Assembly: GCA_040357565.1 (NCBI GenBank)
Contig: JBDODJ010000196.1
From: Cercozoa sp. M6MM
Taxonomy: Eukaryota > Endomyxa: Ascetosporea
Length of the DNA: 20,713 nt
Strand: one strand, 5' to 3'
This document shows positions 8,607 to 17,999 of the stretch, piece by piece. Position 1 is the stretch's first letter, and every line of letters begins with the position of its first letter. The position numbers and the translations under genes were made by a program. A model generated the notes under the pieces. It had not been told where the DNA came from. It saw only the letters and a program-made list of their open reading frames with translations, and made no database searches.

Positions 8607-11600
8607 ATGGTGAGCGCGAGTCACGTGATCTTTGTGGTTCTCACGTCGCTTGCCACCGTGGGCGTCGCACTCGCTATGGTAAGAACGCTTTCCTTTTTAA
8701 ATCAACTGGGTCAACCAAAGTCAAGTCAAGTCAAGTCACAACTGGAGTGAATTTTGTGTGCGTAGTGGCGCAAGTTTTCGCAACCGCGAATGAACCCACT
8801 GGTGGCACTAGTCGTACTGGTCTCATGGGTCGCCTCATTTTCCATCGTCTTTGCCTTGGTACAGTCGTGCTGTTTGTATGAGATTAATTTATGATCTCAA
8901 GATTTTTCGTATTTTCCCAGCCGCTGGACATTGTGGTCGAGCGAGATCGGCACGACACGCGCTCGGCACTTGAAGGAATCGTTGCGACTGTTTACTACTC
9001 GGCTATGGTACCTGTGAGAACAAGTGTGACTGAATGCAATCTGACTGATTGATTGAATGCAATACTGGCTGATTGATTGAATGCACTACTTGCGATGATG
9101 TGTATAGGTGTTCACATGGCTCGTGATTCCCTTCATGCAAGGCTACGCCATGAGTGGCCATTTTTCTCCTGCTGTACCAAAACAGTTTTTCTCCTTTGTC
9201 AAATCATTTAGAGATGTGTTTACTGCAGGCCAAAGCAAAGGACAGTCTGCGTTTTAACTTGATTTTCTACGGCGTGATTGGCTTGCTGGCCATTGGTGCC
9301 GTGCTGTACCTCGGACTGTCGAAAGCGACCAGTTGGGACAACATGGTGTACCTCGCACTTTCATCTTTTTCGGCTTTCTTTTGTATTCTTTTTTCATCCT
9401 TTCAGGCCGTACTTGATGTCGCTTGCCAACACCTGGGGTCTCCGTACGTTTGCCTTTTTACATTTCAGTGTTTGTTTCCAAAAACTCCGCTCTGCCCTTC
9501 AGTCATGATGGTGCTGCTGCTTGGCTACGGACTGATCGAAGTGCCGCGTGGCTTGTGGCACAAGGGACATGCGAAACGTCGTCTGCAAGTATCATTCATC
9601 CAGTGTCAAGCGTATGTGTAACAAGAGCGCTGCTGTGTAGCTTTTGTACTACCGCATCGGACTCAAGGCGGAAGACAAAGCAGAGGTGCGTATTTTTTGA
9701 TAATTTCAATCTGCAATTCAAATTCTTTCATCGAATAAAAGCACTTGCTTGTTTGGTCTGAGATCATTGTATGACAACTTTTGAAAAATATAGAGTGTGT
9801 TTGAAATACCCAGGCGCGAGAGAGACTTCGCGACTGCCAACGAATGGTCAATCGCGCCGCCGATCGGTGCGAAACTTTTAAATGTGGTGCTCTTTTTCGC
9901 TTCTTATTCGCTTGTATTGTTGGTGGCAGGGCTTCAAGCGACCTCAGTCCTTACATCTCGCGAATCCAGCTGCGACTTGATCTGGCTAAGGTACTTTGCT
10001 TTGTTGTTTCTGCGAAATGAATGTCACTGCGTTGAGACAGGACTCCAGCGAGAAACGAACGCGTCGGCCTCACGTTTTCGATTCGGTGAGCTCGCGCAAC
10101 TTGACTGAAATCAAGTTTCAGAATTAAATTTCACCTTGCAGAAACTGAGTGATCGGATTGATCGTGCTGACGTCGACGTCGACCTGCTTGCAGAGTACAT
10201 AGGCTTCCTTTTAGAAATCTGAGTTTTTAACTTTTAATTTAGTTTGCATGTTCGCGTCCGCGCGGATGTTTTGCAAAGTGCGCGTTGCGAGGAGGAGGTG
10301 CGGAACACACTGGATGAAATAACGTTGTTGGAAGCTACAGAGGCCGATGAGCGTACTGTCTAATTTAATTTGGAAATTGTTTGCGTTTGGCTGTTGAGTT
10401 TTTCATTTTTCATTTTTTGTGAACTTAGATCACAAAAAGAAACGCATTCGAACGGCGTTGTTTCGCATCGGCGCAGTACTGTGCGCGCTCATGTCGCTGA
10501 TTGTATTGTGGTGCGAGGCGACACTGGCTGCACCCGTGTTATCGGTATTTTCTCTGGCTTACTTGTAAAGTTTTGCCTTTGTCTTTGAAGAAGAGAGTTT
10601 GAATTGGAACATAGCCACTTCGAGCATTCTTCAAAGCACTCGGAACTGACGCAACATTATGGTTTACAACGTTGCCACTCGGCTACGTCATGTACTAGCG
10701 CTCTGTTTCTTTTATTATTGTTAGGATCTTTTGCATGTGAATTTTGAACGAAAAAGGCTTTGCGCACTTTACTCGCTTCGCCGACTGCGCATTGCAGGTG
10801 CGGCCTTTTCCTTCTTCGGTTGTTCGCTGATGATTGTGGGGTGTTTTGCTTTCAGAATTGTACTACATGCACGCACACAAGGGCACGGACGCCAACTCGC
10901 TATTGTTGAATGCGGGTACTTTTGTGTGTCTTCCTGTTTGGACACTTTTTACTGTGGCTGCTTGTAAAAAAAGGTTACACACTGCGTGTGGTGTTTCCGC
11001 TTGGTTTCAACTTCCTGCTGATGATGTTGGGTACTGCCTTTAACCTTCTGCTGATTTCTGTGTTGTTGATCTTGTATCATTCAGACGATGTGGACGCGTC
11101 GGATCGTTCGGCTTTTGTGAACGTGGTTGGCAAGTACCGCACGATCCCTCTGCTGGGCCAGCTGGATATCTGGCTTCCCTTGGTGACGCTACTGTTCTGC
11201 GCGGCCACTTTCTTCAACGTGTTCGGTCGTCTTCTGCGAGCACTCAAGGTGACACAGTTCGTCTACTCCAACAACGATGAGGACGCTCGCCGCTCCAGGT
11301 AGCGAAGAGTTGACTTCTTGTCTCAGAGAAAGGAAAGCTATTTGGGCTGCTGTGCTGTTTTAGTGATCGTCTAGTGGCTGATGGAAAACTCGTCGTGCGT
11401 CGTTTGCGCGCGCGTCAGCGAGTGTACCCTGCTTTCTGTTTTCGTTCTTGAACAGAGGATTGTTTCTTTTGACAGTGGTCGAGCGCAAGGCGAAATTTCC
11501 GACCGCGACTTCAGTCGGTACGAGTGTTTTGTGTTGCTTGATGCAGTTCCTTTACTTTCTTGACCCTTTCTAGTAGCCGTGAACGGCAGTTGCAGCGCGA

Positions 11601-11767
11601 AGCGCTTGTGCCAACGCGACCGCAGAACGACGCGGCCCCAACCGGTAGTGCTGGTCCGAGGACAGAATTGAGTGATGTGATGGTTTGATTTGTGCACAGC
11701 GACGCGTCCGATGCAGCGTTTTACCGACGCTGATGACTATGACTTCTCGATGGATGGGCTCATTTGA
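8607..11767 (+). CDS. LMBR1-domain membrane protein (LMBD2-like)
   Basis: Twenty-one exons keep phase (about 585 residues): 8607-8678, 8766-8858, 8921-9013, 9108-9173, 9229-9347, 9406-9443, 9503-9588, 9641-9685, 9814-9990, 10041-10085, 10142-10194, 10243-10352, 10429-10544, 10725-10797, 10856-10915, 10974-11030, 11085-11298, 11364-11423, 11476-11517, 11574-11644, 11700-11767. Hallmarks of the LMBR1/LMBD2 family: helices in VIFVVLTSLATVGVALAM and SWVASFSIVFALPLDI; SLANTWG, GYGLIEVPRGLW; a cytosolic helical loop; TD.NSLL after LYYMHAHKG; PLGFNFLL; and a tail SDRLVADGKLVVRRLRARQR, ending in an acidic FTDADDYDFSMDGLI. At least eight membrane helices. Known of the family: human LMBRD2 is tied to GPCR signalling, LMBRD1 to lysosomal cobalamin; role here is inferred only. 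The start has a good context (GCCATGG). The 180 nt gap 10545-10724 may hide an exon carrying one more helix. Confidence 0.88.
8716..8738. repeat. TCAAG short tandem repeat in intron
   Basis: Within the first intron of the LMBR1-domain gene the unit TCAAG is repeated three to four times in a row. This is a minor pentanucleotide microsatellite. Confidence 0.8.
9035..9087. repeat. Imperfect tandem repeat in intron
   Basis: The unit CTGATTGATTGAATGCA occurs twice, with a partial third copy (GACTGAATGCAATCT) before it, filling most of the 94 nt intron 9014-9107. The repeat explains the longer than usual size of this intron. Confidence 0.75.
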
Positions 11768-11888
11768 AGCACGCGACGCGTAGCGACCGGGCGAAGGGAA
11801 ACAGTCGCGTGATGCATTTTTGTTCGCTCCCGTCCACGTTTCTGAAGTTACGTAAACAGTATGCTAAAATGATCACGCGATTCCAATT

Positions 11889-11926
11889 CAGTCGGGGAGC
11901 TTTTTCATAAGCGAATTAAAAACACC
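11889..11926 (+). repeat. Left terminal inverted repeat
   Basis: Begins CAGTCGGGGAGC and runs through TTTTTCATAAGCGAATTAA. It matches the reverse complement of 13385-13424 except for two extra bases after CAGTC in the right copy, a few mismatches there, and one base missing in the right copy. Confidence 0.8.
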
Positions 11927-11930
11927 ATTT

Positions 11931-11970
11931 AAAAACGCGTTTTTTATTAATTAAAAACACGTGTTTAATT
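11931..11970. repeat. Subterminal palindromes, left
   Basis: Two perfect palindromes lie just inside the left end: AAAAACGCGTTTTT at 11931-11944 and AAACACGTGTTT at 11955-11966. They reuse the AAAACAC word of the terminal repeat, so they may be transposase-binding repeats (inference). Confidence 0.6.
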
Positions 11971-12087
11971 CGAATTAAAAAACACCGCGGTCTAAATCGA
12001 CTTAGGGCTCAGAAAACGTTTTCATGTACATAACTACAACAAGCATGGGCGTCTGGACGGTTTAGAACACGTCAGTCTTGACTTAGG

Positions 12088-12425
12088 CGATCGGCCAGTT
12101 TCATGAGCTGCAGGCTGCAAAACGGATATCTGACCGCGACTCACCGGCCAGAATCATACACCAGTTGCGACTGTGCCGAAAGATTCGCCGAAACGTGCTG
12201 CATGTGGGCCGACTGCCGGTCCATGTGCGAGATGAGCTTCTCGTTCTACACAAGCAAGCACCAGGAAATCCTACCAGTGGCGTTGCTCGGCCATCTAACC
12301 GTATGTACAGAGAGTTAGAGTTTACCAGGACCCGCTTTGAATATCAGTACCGACTCAAGGATAGCCGAGTTATCGCGAGACTCACCGAAGACACTCGAAA
12401 CGACTGTGGTGGACTGATAAAATGA
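12088..12425 (+). CDS. Open frame inside the TIR element, unknown
   Basis: An open frame of about 112 residues follows a splice-like CTTAG and ends at a TGA. It reads as basic and helical (LRLCRKIRRNVLHVGRLP; then YRELEFTRTRFEYQYRLKDS). The composition is protein-like and it lies wholly inside the TIR element. It shows no transposase motif that I know (no clear DDE, zinc finger or helix-turn-helix). It could be a worn transposase part or captured host exons. Possible continuation: 12428-12519, ending at a GTGAGT donor, then 12606-12898. Confidence 0.3.
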
Positions 12426-12605
12426 ATAAAGGCACACAAAGAAGATCTGTACGCTTCTCCTGCGAGCGTGCCAAAGTCTCACCCAGCTGTCACACAAGAA
12501 AACCAAGTGCCAGAGACTAACGGTGAGTAGGCAGAACGGATGTACCCAGGTTGTTGAGGCTGTTGCGGTGCCGACTATCGCATCGTCCTCCTTGTTTTAT
12601 CGGCA

Positions 12606-12898
12606 CAGCTCGGTGTCAAGGGCCTTGGCAAGCTCCTATGCAGGCAAGTCACAGTCAAGACGGGCGAAGGCAAGTCACAGTCAAGACGGGCGAAAGGATA
12701 GGAAAGTGGAACTCACGCCTCCGAATATTTTCTCAGCCGTGTGGTCGGGGCGCGAGACGGAACGCTTCGAACGTCTCGTATTTGCCTCGACACGCACTAA
12801 GCACACCAGCGATGTACGAGAGGGCAACCATGCAACCACGGGCCTCTCGTGCTAGCATGGGCTCACCTGATTCGATACAGGAAACCGAGCCGTAGCTG
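12606..12898 (+). CDS. Second open frame inside the TIR element
   Basis: After a GTGAGT donor at 12520 and an acceptor CGGCACAG at 12605, a frame runs to a TAG at 12898. It is rich in Q, R and S and includes a duplicated 26 bp unit, read in two different frames. The end reads SMGSPDSIQETEP. Weak evidence; it may be the 3' exon of the frame at 12088 or non-coding. Confidence 0.25.
12643..12694. repeat. 26 bp direct tandem duplication
   Basis: The 26 bp unit starting GGCAAGTCACAGTCAAG at 12643-12668 is repeated without change at 12669-12694. Its length is not a multiple of three, so if coding, the copies are read in different frames. The lack of any mismatch suggests a recent event. Confidence 0.9.
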
Positions 12899-13124
12899 AA
12901 AAGTGACGGACTCTGTTTTTCAAGCCGAAAATGCTACTGGTGTAAGCACGCTAAATCGCGGATTTTGGCGTACCAAGAGACTCTAACAGAACAGTCCACC
13001 AGTGAACCAGCGACAAAAACGTTAAAAAATCAAAGACCGACGTATTTTGTAGAAAAAGTTCTTGCATAGTTTGTCTTATTAGATATCCTGACGGCAACAG
13101 TAACAAAACACTGCTTCACACCTT

Positions 13125-13176
13125 TGGGCGTGTTTAAACTACGTATCGTTCACCTTTTTGGGCGTGTTTTTATTCT
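13125..13176. repeat. Two copies of a TTTGGGCGTGTTT word
   Basis: CCTTTGGGCGTGTTTAAAC is followed about 30 bp later by CCTTTTTGGGCGTGTTTTT inside the TIR element. This is a short direct repeat of unknown role. Confidence 0.6.
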
Positions 13177-13374
13177 ATGGGCCCAACGACGAAGATATCA
13201 TTTTAAAACACCGCCAAACCGACCGTGGCCTCAAAACAAAACGGCCCAAATGCAGGTATTGCATTGCCTTTGAGGGCCGAAACTTACGCAGATACGTGCA
13301 AAAGTGCTGAATTTATTTTGGCACGAGTCTTAGATCCCCAGCGTGCGTCTACAATTAAACACACCGACCGGGTG

Positions 13375-13397
13375 AATTAAAAACAGTGTTTTTAATT
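13375..13397. repeat. Subterminal hairpin, right
   Basis: AATTAAAAAC (13375-13384) and GTTTTTAATT (13388-13397) form a perfect 10 bp inverted repeat around AGT, overlapping the inner end of the right terminal repeat. Confidence 0.75.
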
Positions 13398-13424
13398 GCT
13401 TATGAAAAAGCTCCCGGGTGACTG
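13385..13424 (-). repeat. Right terminal inverted repeat
   Basis: Reverse complement reads CAGTCACCCGGGAGC, then TTTTTCATAAGCAATTAA, matching the left end at 11889-11926. The sequence ACTG repeats past the boundary, so the exact end is uncertain by a few bases. Confidence 0.8.
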
Positions 13425-13771
13425 ACTGACAGCACAGTTAAGTTGCAGTAGCTATGCATCACAGCATGGTAGAAAGACTCACGTGCAGTAAATTACTGTG
13501 GCTACTGTACAATGCCGTGGCCAGTTCGAGTTGTGACAGTTTTCCACTGATGTCTGATCCATCATGAACAGCTCGAGAGGTGCGTTTCTTGATCGGATGG
13601 GCTTGCAAGTGAAGCAACTGAGTTTAAATTTCAAATACAGTAGTCATAGCGATCCGGCAGCGCAGGAATATCACTGTCCTAGTAGGTAGTGCGACTCAAT
13701 TGGGTGCGCTCAGCTCAGGGTGTTGCGATTGCGACTTGCGAAAAAAATCACTTCGCTTTGCCAGATAAAAC
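13425..13771. promoter_or_regulatory. Upstream region of the cysteine-rich gene
   Basis: About 350 bp with no supported exon between the transposon end and the ATG at 13772. It should contain the promoter of the secreted protein gene, but I recognise no specific element. The transposon lies directly upstream and could affect expression. Confidence 0.3.
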
Positions 13772-16700
13772 ATGTCTGCTCATTTGCAGTGCATCCTTGT
13801 CACTCTGAGCGTGTTTGCCGTGCAATTCAGTGGTAAAAATGCCTTGTATATGTGCACATATGTTACAATGCACAAGAACCTGGGTGTAAACTTAGAGTGC
13901 GTCGTTGCCAAAGATGATCACGAATCATTGGAGTCGCTCGGCCGGTCGAATGACGAAATCAGGCACTTTCGCCACCGAACCGTAGCGGTAAATCCGAAGG
14001 GGGTTGTGCTATTTCAACTGTATCTTAGTATACTGTAACAAAATTAACACACTGCAGAACATGGAGACGGCAAGCAATCAGATCAAGGCAGCGATGCATG
14101 AGTTGCGATTTCGTCTGGGTCACATTGAGGAGGTGTTCGAGGCTACAACTACGACCACAACGACAACAACAACAACGCCAACGGAAACGACGACAACAAC
14201 AGCAACAACGACAACGGCGACAGCGCCATGCGTGTGCCTTCGAGAAAACCAAGGAACCGCAGACACGTGCCCACTTGCTCCAGAAGAACCCTTCGGCAGA
14301 GGCGAGAGTTGCACCTGCGATTTTGAGTGCGCAACTGAGCCGACTGCCTGTACTGTACCTCCTTTAAAACACACGACCGTATTTGATCATATGTGAACTC
14401 TAGTGCTCTGTGCGAGCGATTGCATGCGCGAGAACTCGCCAGTTAACGAAGCGAACGTGTGCGTTCTAGCCTCAGGAGACGCATCGCGAGGAGACAACTG
14501 CTTTTGTGATTCCGAGTGTCCAGAGGGTACAGTGCAGTCTCGACGTTAACTCTTGAATCTTCTGAATGCCAGGAACTTGGCAGGACTGTGCTCAACCGAG
14601 TGCATCGTTGTCTTGCCGAACGGCGGCACAAGCCAACTGGTTGATCGCTGCATCTTGAGCACTGCAAGTGTTCCTGCCAACTCAGCATGCGTATGCACAT
14701 CGGAGTGTCTGCAAGGTCTTTTGTGCATCGGCGACGACGACATGCTTGCCACACCTCGAAACTGCGGCTTGCCGATCGGTGCTGACTGCAGTGCCGATGA
14801 TGACATGTGCATTTCGGGCAGTTCATGTGTGCTAGGCACGTGTATTCTAAATGGACAGCTGCGTGGAGCATGTTTTACCTCCGATGACTGTTCTCAGTCT
14901 CCTGACGGTACAAACCGCAGATTAAATGTTCATAATACTGTATTTTAAACTTAGTATGAATAACGGGTTTCTTTTTGGGGGCAGCAATGACGTGTGAGAA
15001 TGGTCGATGCGTGCTGCCTCTGGGTCCGAGCAGTCAAGTCTGCAGCTCGCGTTTCGATTGTCCGTCGGGTCAGTTGTGCTCGAGCGGCAACTGTCTGCTG
15101 CCCACTGGTGCCAACTGTGGCATTGATATCGACGGCGACGGCACCCTAGACAACGATGTTCTCTGTGTCGCCGGCTGTGATGCTTCCCTGTTGACTTGTG
15201 ACCCAACGAATGCTCCACAGAACCAAGACTGTGGACGTGAAGAATACACTGTGAACCCGGCGGATCAAGTCGAGTGCTCTGATTTGACTACGACATGTGC
15301 CAACTCAGGTCTCGGAGCTGCACCAGTAGACCCTTCGGGGTCACTCAAATGTCTCCTACGAGACGGCCAGTCCTGCAATCAGGACAACGAATGTGCCTCG
15401 GGTCGGTGTGACACGATCTGTCTGGTCACTCCGTACACACAAGAACTGCGCCAACAGAGCGGCTTCCCGGCCTCTGTTCCCGATGACTGCACCGGTGCCA
15501 ACACGTGTGTCGGAGCTGCTCTCTGTGTAGGCAATACCTGTCAGTTCACACTGCCAGGAAACGACTGCTCTGGAAACGAGGGCTCCTTCGAAGTTTGTTC
15601 CATGCGAGACTTTGAACTGATGACTGACCTCGCCAGTGCGGCCTGTTCGCCGACTGGACTGTGTCCTGAACCGTGCGACTGTACTCGCCTGCGAAGCGAC
15701 GCTCTTTCAGCTGAGGTGTATCTCCCGCTGGACGAGTGTCCCGCAGCCGACGCTTTCGCACTCGGAACGCAGTGCCTGTGCGACACGCAATGCGCCTCTG
15801 GTTTCTCCCTTTCACTTTCACTGATTGTAGTCATGATTTTTGATATTTTCCTGGTGACTTCAGGTGCATGTTCTTTCGACTGCACGGTGGATCAAGGGGC
15901 AACATTCACTGCTGAGCAGCACGTGTGTGTTGAGAGCCCCGGTGTGCTCACGTCAGGCCAAGGCTGTCGATGTGACTCTGAGTGTTTGAATGGTCAGTTT
16001 GACCAGTCACAATGAGCTAGTTTTGTAAATATTGGATTGTCTTCACACAGAGCTTTTCTGCGACTCGGCCAGTCGGGTGTGCACTCCTCCTCCTTGTGGA
16101 TGCACCCGAGAAGCGCAGGAAGTTGACCCTCAGCCTGACCCTTGTCCCGAGGCGATTCCTCCTCTCAAAGGGCTCGGACAGAACTGCGTGTGCGACTTTG
16201 AATGCAATTCCGGTACTCCCAGTCTTTTTGGTTTTTCGTTTTTTACTGTATTATGACACGCGACCGTGGATCAGACGAGTGCTCGATCGACTGCACGCTG
16301 GACCGCGGAGAAATGGCTGCAACCGAACCGAACGTATGCATTGAGACTGCTGGCAGTGTTGCACCAGGCAACAGTTGTCGATGCGATTCCGAATGCGCGA
16401 GTGGTCAGTTTTTGGAACCGAAAGTTCATGTGGCTGATCTTGTTTAGTCCAAACTTGAGACTGTTCTTAAGTAGGCTTTGTGTGCGACTCGACAAGCACG
16501 AACTGCGAGTGTGATTGCAAGCGAGCAGGCGTGAAACTCGTTCCGGAGCCTGTACCTTGTCCAGACCCGAATTCGCCACCCCTCGACCTGTCGCTTGAAT
16601 CCGCATGCATGTGCGACTCGGACTGCGGCACAGGTGCTTTGACTCTTGCTTAACTATATACTAGGCAATAGAAGTAGATAAATTTATAAACTACTGTTTA

Positions 16701-17709
16701 GACCTGGTCTGCGACCCGGACCGCGCAATCTGCGTGATCGCAGTTGGAACAACTTCCATCGACTGCAACGATCGCTCCGAGTGTCCCAGTGGCACACTCT
16801 GCAATCCCGACACTCTGAACTGCCTGCTGCTGACTGGTGGCAGTTGTGCCGACGAGATCGGCATGCCAAACCACGATGTCTGCCTTGCCGATTGCATCTC
16901 GGTCTCTGGCTCGCTGGTGTGCGATAAGTCTCGGGGACTCTTGAACGATCCTTGTGGCATCGAAGAGTACCACCCTGTGTCCAACAGTATTGAGTGCCTC
17001 GGTGCGAGCTTTGCGTGTGTCAATTCGGGTACATACAATCACATTTCTCGATGCGCTCGGTACTTGTGCCTTCTCTATAAGTCGATGACGACCAGGCATT
17101 GCGCAAGCTGGAGAAACTGGCGTCTACGACCCTTTGGCACCACTTCTCTGCTTGAAACGAGACGGATTAATTTGCACCAGCAACACAGAGTGTGCCTCAG
17201 GCGCCTGTCGGTCTGGATTCTGCGCGGTGACTCCGTACACTCATCGACTGAAGCAACACTCGACAGGCAGCACGACCGACTACTGCAGCAGCGGTCCTTC
17301 CTCGAGTTCGATCGATTGTCTGCCTGGAGTAAGCTGTGTCGGCAACGAGTGCGACTTTCCGATGCCAAATGAAAGCTGTGCAACTGACAGTTCGCTGTTC
17401 GAATGTTCAATGTTGGGCTTCCATCTGAGTGATCTTGAGAGTGCCGCCTGCGGTGCTGTCACGAGCCTGCTGTGTCCTGCGCCCTGCGGCTGCACTCGAC
17501 AAGGCAGCGAGGTGATACTGCCACTGGCCGAGTGTCCTGCCTCGGGCAGCGCGCCCACTGGCACACCCTGTCTGTGCGATCACGAGTGCTCTGGTATGCT
17601 GCCTTTATAGTTTATAGTATAGTACTGCGCTGGACGGGACTACTACATGATATGTTTGTCTATGTGAGTTGCAGCTACTTGCTCGGCCGCGAGCATGCTG
17701 TGCCTGTAA
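13772..17709 (+). CDS. Secreted modular cysteine-rich protein with Thr-rich stalk
   Basis: Thirteen exons keep phase (1048 residues): 13772-13832, 13896-13987, 14058-14349, 14404-14526, 14584-14907, 14985-15800, 15864-15992, 16051-16212, 16275-16403, 16475-16633, 16702-17028, 17096-17593, 17675-17709. Order: signal peptide (MSAHLQCILVTLSVFAVQFS), a charged, probably coiled segment (~50-85), a Thr-rich stretch of about 30 residues, likely O-glycosylated, then some 950 residues of cysteine modules. Recurring signatures are CDSECASG, CLLPTGANC, NECASGRC, CGCTR and PLAECPA. They recall the C-x(2)-D-x-E-C-x-S-G-x-C repeats of extracellular proteins, but no named domain fits. All introns after the stalk are in phase 1, at module borders. 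The middle is duplicated: 14985-15800 matches 16702-17593. No membrane helix or GPI signal, so probably secreted, matrix or adhesive (inference). The last exon adds only ~11 residues, where the first copy goes on with more modules. Confidence 0.88.
14140..14228. repeat. ACN-rich low-complexity tract (poly-Thr coding)
   Basis: ACA/ACG/ACC codons give a near-continuous threonine run with a few P, E and A residues. Codon variety shows it is not a pure microsatellite, so selection for threonine is likely. It forms the stalk between the coiled segment and the first cysteine module. Confidence 0.85.
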
Positions 17710-17999
17710 GACAAGGCAGCAATCACAGTACGAGAGGTTGTTCGCTCACTGGGTGCCCGTGTAGACGACGGCACGGTACCGTACCAGGAACTACTGTAGC
17801 CTGTCGGTACTGCCGAAGCCATAGCCAATGGAGTCAGTATATGCATGTAGTCAGTGTACAGTACTGTCAGTTTCCGTTCTCAGTGATCAGTTCTGTTTGA
17901 ATACTGTACAGGATTCAGTTCACTCAATTCAGTTTACAGTCAATATCGTATACGTAGTGGCAGACCATTGCGACGCAGAGTCAGTCCCGACAAAAAAGA
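17710..17999. other. Convergent intergenic region rich in CAGT
   Basis: This lies between two genes whose 3' ends face each other. From 17830 to 17945 the tetramer CAGT occurs nine times, often as TCAGT or ACAGT, without a fixed period. A GTAAGA at 17706 could be a donor extending the cysteine-rich gene, but no acceptor leads to a convincing exon. Confidence 0.5.

Larger units (their letters stand above)
11889..13424. mobile_element. DNA transposon-like element with terminal inverted repeats
   Basis: The two ends match as inverted repeats of about 38-40 bp: left 11889-11926 and right 13385-13424 (reverse complement). Both begin CAGTC, differ over the next few bases, then share GGGAGCTTTTTCATAAGC and AATTAAAAACAC. 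Inside each end are further palindromes. The 1536 bp unit separates two host genes and contrasts with the dense genes around it. I see no clear target-site duplication (left flank TTCCAATT, right flank ACTGACAG) and no recognisable transposase, so it is probably a non-autonomous element. Superfamily not assigned. The interior has open frames with splice-like sites (12088-12895), which may be captured sequence. Confidence 0.7.

Noticed and set aside
11889-13424. LTR retroelement, LINE or Polinton interpretation of the repeat
   Set aside because: The ends are inverted, not direct, and no reverse transcriptase, integrase, polymerase or capsid-like frame is visible.
14025-14374. Antisense frames rich in Val, Leu and Cys
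   Set aside because: They are the reverse of the Thr-coding tract and have no independent support.
17710-17999. CAGT-rich stretch as a tandem satellite
   Set aside because: The copies have no fixed spacing, so it is only compositional bias.
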